Positions 7,601 to 10,003 of a DNA stretch of 10,003 nucleotides are shown in pieces. This DNA comes from JBGQDM01 sp041495845 (lineage in GTDB: Bacteria > Acidobacteriota > Terriglobia > Terriglobales > Acidobacteriaceae), in NCBI GenBank assembly GCA_041495845.1, contig JBGQDM010000110.1:1-10003 (forward strand). Reading direction: 5' to 3'. Position 1 is the first letter of the stretch; each line of letters opens with the position of its first letter. A model generated the notes under the pieces. It was not told where the DNA came from, did not search any database, and saw only the letters and a list, made by a program, of their open reading frames with translations. A program made the translations under genes and the position numbers.

Positions 7601-8404
7601 GGGCTCGCCTTCAATCCCGACGGCAAACTCAATGGCGCGCGCCGCATCATCATCGTCGGCACCTACGCCTACATCCTTTGTGATCGTGGCCTCATCGTGG
7701 TTGATCTCAACAATCCCGCCGCACCCAAAATCACCGCCGAAATCGGCGAGCCCTTCCTCAAAGAAGCGCGCGGCATTCAGGTGCAATTCCGCTATGCCTT
7801 TGCTGTGGACAGCGAGGGCCTCAAGGTCTTAGACGCCACTAACCTGGCGACACCGGTTCCAGTCTCTGGAGCCGTGGTTCCACTTACTGACGCTCGCAAT
7901 CTTTACGTCGCCCGCACTTATGCCTACGTCGCCGGCGGCAAGCAGGGCCTGGTCATGGTGGATGTGGAACAGCCCGAGCATCCCAAACTAGAGCAGGCGT
8001 TCAACGCCAACGGCGCCATGAACGACGTCAACGACGTCAAGCTGGGCATGGTCAGCTCCAGCCTCTTCGCCTTCGTCGCCGACGGCAAGAATGGTGTCCG
8101 CGTGGTGCAACTCTTCTCGCCCACGGACACACCCAACTTCCTCGGCTTCAGCCCGCACCCGGTTCCCAAACTGATTGCCAACTACAAGACCAAAGGCCCG
8201 GCGCTGGCCATTTCCAAAGGCATTGATCGCGACCGTGCCGTCGACGAGAGCGGCAATCAGCTGGCCGTGTTCGGTCGCCGCGGCGCTCGCCCTTTCAACC
8301 GCCAGGAGATGGACAAACTCTACCTGCGCAACGGAAAACTCTTCACCGTAACCGACACACCGCCTAGCCCGCCAATTTTAGAGCCAACCCAAGCCCCGAA
8401 GTAG
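4670..8404 (+). CDS. Exported decaheme c-type cytochrome fused to an LVIVD-type beta-propeller
   Basis: A 1244-residue electron-transfer protein. Residues 1 to about 25 are a signal peptide (MPRALLIFGLLLLSGALLLAG) with no lipobox Cys. Ten heme attachment motifs follow: CISCH 48, CTDCH 70, CGQSGCH 146 (CX4CH spacing), CSACH 310, CITCH 367, CIDCH 505, CIDCH 532, CYTCH 642, CYGCH 653 and CTDCH 759. None has Lys in place of the proximal His. Spare histidines are plentiful for bis-His ligation. Residues about 785-1150 hold repeated strands of the LVIVD type, such as YVYVAMGKGGLRIYDI (about 859), FLYVADKYEGLVVV (937), AYILCDRGLIVVDL (1000), YAFAVDSEGLKVLD (1042), YAYVAGGKQGLVMVDV (1084) and FAFVADGKNGVRVV (1133), predicting a propeller. 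The C-terminus is Pro-rich. The start is chosen because it gives the signal peptide; no Shine-Dalgarno is evident, so translation may depend on the upstream gene. Likely periplasmic or cell-surface, and probably cotranscribed with the barrel gene 138 bases upstream. The electron donor, acceptor and any catalytic role are unknown. Confidence 0.9.
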   Translation: MPRALLIFGLLLLSGALLLAGPAALQEPAAPVLLKQPQPEADAKSSGCISCHSPLETPTMHATGTVRLGCTDCHGGNAEIRINAGTAQNSAEYQQAKQQAHPQPRFGDLRNRAANPERLYTRWFQEDWNYIRFVNPGDLRVAEKTCGQSGCHLGEVRKVETSMMTHGAMLWGAALYNNGAVPFKTPHFGESYGPDGKPRRLITWPPPTKEETEKKGVLPYLDPLQRWEISQPGNVLRVFERGGRKRQELGNPELGEDPGKPENKLSERGFGTSLRTDPVFLGLQKTRLLDPLLSLPGTNDQPGDYRNSGCSACHVIYANDRDPEHSGPYAQFGNLGHSQTADPTIAKNESGHPLKHQFTRSIPSSQCITCHIHPGTNMVATYYGMTWWDNEMDGAGMYPKEQRRTSAREQLEIQDRNPERTAIRGFWSNVEFLKDVGTPEFNQKLQHTQFGDFHSHGWIFRAVYSRDRQGNLLDKDGKIVSFDDPQKFGKAVHLKDIHLELGMHCIDCHFEQDSHGNGKLYGETRNAVEVDCIDCHGAIDHKATLITSGTAAPAGGHNLATLRTPWQERQFYWREGKLFQRSMLEKEKQWEVVQVLDTITPGNSHYSEKSRLAKTVQQDNSTWGVVPADQSKLAHQNSKMTCYTCHSSWAPTCYGCHLSMTANQREPMLHNEGLMTRNWTAYNFQVLRDDMYALGIDGTVTGHRVAPIRSACAVLVSSQNNDRDWIYYQQQTISAEGFSGQAFSPFVPHTVRARETKTCTDCHISAANNNNAWMGQLLLLGGNFMNFIGRYLYVATGHDGYEAVVVTEHDEPPAVIGSDFQKLVYPAHFKKHVENKLELKEAVEHIGREALDIQQRGEYVYVAMGKGGLRIYDIANVDNKDFSEKMTTAPVSPLGQRFYLPTKYAQAIASPTTLGVDPLRSHDPANEEQGIHLIYGFLYVADKYEGLVVVGNPDLKAKSPGVGTLLDGNPRNNFLVRGLAFNPDGKLNGARRIIIVGTYAYILCDRGLIVVDLNNPAAPKITAEIGEPFLKEARGIQVQFRYAFAVDSEGLKVLDATNLATPVPVSGAVVPLTDARNLYVARTYAYVAGGKQGLVMVDVEQPEHPKLEQAFNANGAMNDVNDVKLGMVSSSLFAFVADGKNGVRVVQLFSPTDTPNFLGFSPHPVPKLIANYKTKGPALAISKGIDRDRAVDESGNQLAVFGRRGARPFNRQEMDKLYLRNGKLFTVTDTPPSPPILEPTQAPK

Positions 8405-8407
8405 CGA

Positions 8408-8446
8408 GCCCTGTGTGGTGCGGTCGATATCGCGCCCAGGGCCTTT
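8408..8446 (+). terminator. Weak hairpin after the cytochrome gene
   Basis: GCCCTG at 8408-8413 pairs with CAGGGC at 8437-8442, followed by CTTT. The loop is 23 bases and holds the palindrome CGATATCG. The outer stem is only six pairs and the T-run is short, so termination efficiency is doubtful; it is listed because it starts four bases after the stop codon. Confidence 0.25.
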
Positions 8447-8454
8447 GCCTGCTG

Positions 8455-8483
8455 TTGACAAAGCCAACCCAGAGCACTACTCT
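8455..8483 (+). promoter_or_regulatory. Candidate sigma70 promoter for the amidohydrolase gene
   Basis: A perfect TTGACA -35 (8455-8460) is followed after exactly 17 bases by TACTCT (8478-8483), which keeps the first T, second A and last T of the -10 consensus. Transcription would start near 8490, about 27 bases before the ATG at 8517. This suggests the amidohydrolase is expressed separately from the cytochrome gene. Confidence 0.55.
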
Positions 8484-8516
8484 CGCGACGACTTTCATCT
8501 CGTCTGCCGGGGCCCC

Positions 8517-10003
8517 ATGAAACCTGCTCGCTTCCTCTCCCTGCTGCTGTTTGTGTCCACCACCGTGCTTGGCCAATCGAATCCCGCGCCGCCAGCCGGC
8601 GATCCCTCCGGCCCAGCCGATCGCCTCTATCGCAACGGCATCATTTTCACCGCCGACGCTCACCATGGCATGGCCGAAGCCCTGGCCATTCGTGATGGAC
8701 GCATCGTCTACATCGGCAGCGACCGCGGCGTGACGCCATTTGTCGGTGCGGCCACCGTGTCGGTGGATCTCAAAGGACAATTCCTGATGCCCGGCTTGGT
8801 CGACGGTCACATGCATCCGCTCGAAGCTGGGGCGTACCTGCTGAAGTGCAGCCTCAACTACGACTCGCTGACCATCGCCGAACTCCAGCGCCGGGTGCAA
8901 GCGTGCCTCGACCATGATGCTTCCCAGAACCCCGATGCCTGGCTTGAGGTGGTGAGTTGGTTTCAGGAAAGCATGCGTCCCGCCGGCGTGAAGACAAACC
9001 GCGCCACGCTCGACGTGCTGAAAACGACTCGGCCGATCCTTCTCCGTTCGTCTTTTGGGCACACCGTGCTCGCCAACTCGCGCGCTTTGGCCCTCGCCAA
9101 GATCACCGCCAGCACTCCTGACCCCATCGGCGGCAAGATCTGGCGTGACGCCGCCGGCGAGCCCACCGGTCTGCTCGAAGATGCCGCGCACGCCGTGTTT
9201 TCCACGCTGGTGCCCAAGCTAACGCCAGAGGAGGACATCGCCGCCGCCAACGCCGCTCTCCAGGCGATGCGCAGCCAGGGTGTCACCAGCTTTCTCGATG
9301 CCGTGGCAGCGCCCGAGGACATGGCAGCGTTCGCAGCGTCGCGTCGCGCCGGAGGCCTTACCGCACGGGCCCACTTTGCAGCGCTAATCAGGCCCACTGA
9401 AGCTGGCGACCCACTCGCAGCCGTGGCGCGGGTGGTAGCGTTGGCCAAGCAGTACGACGAAGGCGCAATCGCGCGCGCGCCCGGCATCACTGTCCGCAAC
9501 GCCAAACTGTTTCTCGATGGCGTAATCGCCGCTCCCGCCTTCACGGGGGCGATGAGCGAGCCCTATTTCGACAACACTGGGACCGCGGAAAAGCCGCACT
9601 GGGCGGCCGGTCCGAGCCGCGGCCCCGCCGTCTACTTTCCTCCGGCCCCACTCGCCGCGATTCTCGTGGCCCTCGGCCGCGCCAGCATCGATCCCCACAT
9701 GCACGCGGATGGCGACGGCGCCGTCCATGCCGCACTCGACGGTGTGGCCGCCCTGCGCCAGGCCTTGCCCACGGCGGATATTCGTCCCGCCATCGCCCAC
9801 GACGAGATCGTCGAGCCCGCTGACTTCCCGCGTTACAAACTGCTCGGCGTAATTCCGGTGCTGTCAATGCAGTGGGAGAAGCCGGCGGGCGACACCGTCG
9901 GCCTCACCAACTACTTTGGCCCGGCGCGCATGAAGATTCTGGAGCCCTCAGGATTCTTGGCCGCAGCCGGAGCCCGCATCGCTTTCGGCAGCGACTGGCC
10001 CGT
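8517..10003 (+). CDS. Secreted metal-dependent amidohydrolase (amidohydrolase_3, YtcJ-like), 3' end outside window
   Basis: The frame is open from ATG at 8517 to the window edge (495 codons). Residues 1-19 form a signal peptide (MKPARFLSLLLFVSTTVLG), so the enzyme acts in the periplasm or outside. The N-terminal part (RLYRNGIIFTADAHHGMAEA, then LAIRDGRIVYIGSD) is the beta-sandwich typical of amidohydrolases. The metal-binding set is visible: GHMHP with His98 and His100, Lys330 in NAKLFLDG as the probable carboxylated Lys, His394/His396 in HMHADGD, His428 in IAHDE and Asp493 in FGSDWP. This matches the amidohydrolase_3 family, which includes YtcJ and N-substituted formamide deformylase; those hydrolyse C-N bonds but substrates vary widely, so none is assigned. 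The family is commonly about 540-600 residues, so roughly the last 50-100 are missing. It has its own likely promoter and no evident link to the cytochrome. The ribosome binding site is weak (GGGG four bases upstream). Confidence 0.93.
   Translation, partial: MKPARFLSLLLFVSTTVLGQSNPAPPAGDPSGPADRLYRNGIIFTADAHHGMAEALAIRDGRIVYIGSDRGVTPFVGAATVSVDLKGQFLMPGLVDGHMHPLEAGAYLLKCSLNYDSLTIAELQRRVQACLDHDASQNPDAWLEVVSWFQESMRPAGVKTNRATLDVLKTTRPILLRSSFGHTVLANSRALALAKITASTPDPIGGKIWRDAAGEPTGLLEDAAHAVFSTLVPKLTPEEDIAAANAALQAMRSQGVTSFLDAVAAPEDMAAFAASRRAGGLTARAHFAALIRPTEAGDPLAAVARVVALAKQYDEGAIARAPGITVRNAKLFLDGVIAAPAFTGAMSEPYFDNTGTAEKPHWAAGPSRGPAVYFPPAPLAAILVALGRASIDPHMHADGDGAVHAALDGVAALRQALPTADIRPAIAHDEIVEPADFPRYKLLGVIPVLSMQWEKPAGDTVGLTNYFGPARMKILEPSGFLAAAGARIAFGSDWP

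Noticed and set aside
8021..8039. 9-bp tandem repeat (AACGACGTC twice)
   Set aside because: It encodes NDVNDV within a propeller repeat and is too short to separate from ordinary coding repetition.
8364..9191. Minus-strand open frame of 275 codons
   Set aside because: It is antisense to the amidohydrolase and the end of the cytochrome gene; it has no recognisable motif and the sense frame carries the metal-binding residues.
1..10003. CRISPR array, tRNA or rRNA genes, insertion sequences
   Set aside because: I saw no regularly spaced repeats, no cloverleaf or rRNA-like segments and no transposase or terminal inverted repeats.

Overview
The window looks like chromosome from a GC-rich Gram-negative bacterium, most likely an Acidobacteriota member. 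The clues are an outer-membrane barrel carrying an N-terminal carboxypeptidase-regulatory-like domain, a style common in that phylum, and an intergenic three-hairpin element of a kind I recall as abundant in acidobacterial genomes. The transketolase and the secreted amidohydrolase fit but are not diagnostic. Taxonomy is inference.

Layout. (1) 1-1892, minus strand: transketolase, nearly complete, its C-terminus cut by the window edge. (2) 1893-2128: divergent intergenic region with the transketolase ribosome binding site and a weak candidate promoter for the rightward genes. (3) 2129-4531, plus: an 800-residue secreted protein with signal peptide, very basic His-rich tail, carboxypeptidase-regulatory-like domain and a predicted outer-membrane beta-barrel ending in Phe. 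(4) 4532-4669: a gap filled mostly by a three-hairpin palindromic element. (5) 4670-8404, plus: a 1244-residue exported multiheme c-type cytochrome with ten heme-binding motifs (nine CXXCH, one CX4CH) fused to a C-terminal LVIVD-type beta-propeller. (6) 8405-8516: short gap with a weak hairpin and a good sigma70-type promoter. (7) 8517-end, plus: a secreted metal-dependent amidohydrolase (amidohydrolase_3/YtcJ-like), cut by the right edge.

How they fit together. The barrel and the decaheme-propeller cytochrome run in the same direction with 138 bp between them and look like one unit. The pair resembles in outline the porin-cytochrome modules that carry electrons across the outer membrane, but the parts differ: the barrel has a carboxypeptidase-regulatory-like domain and no MtrB-type N-terminus, and the cytochrome has widely spaced hemes plus a propeller. 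This pair is the most interesting content of the window. Transketolase (pentose phosphate pathway) and the amidohydrolase look like independent neighbours; the amidohydrolase appears to have its own promoter.
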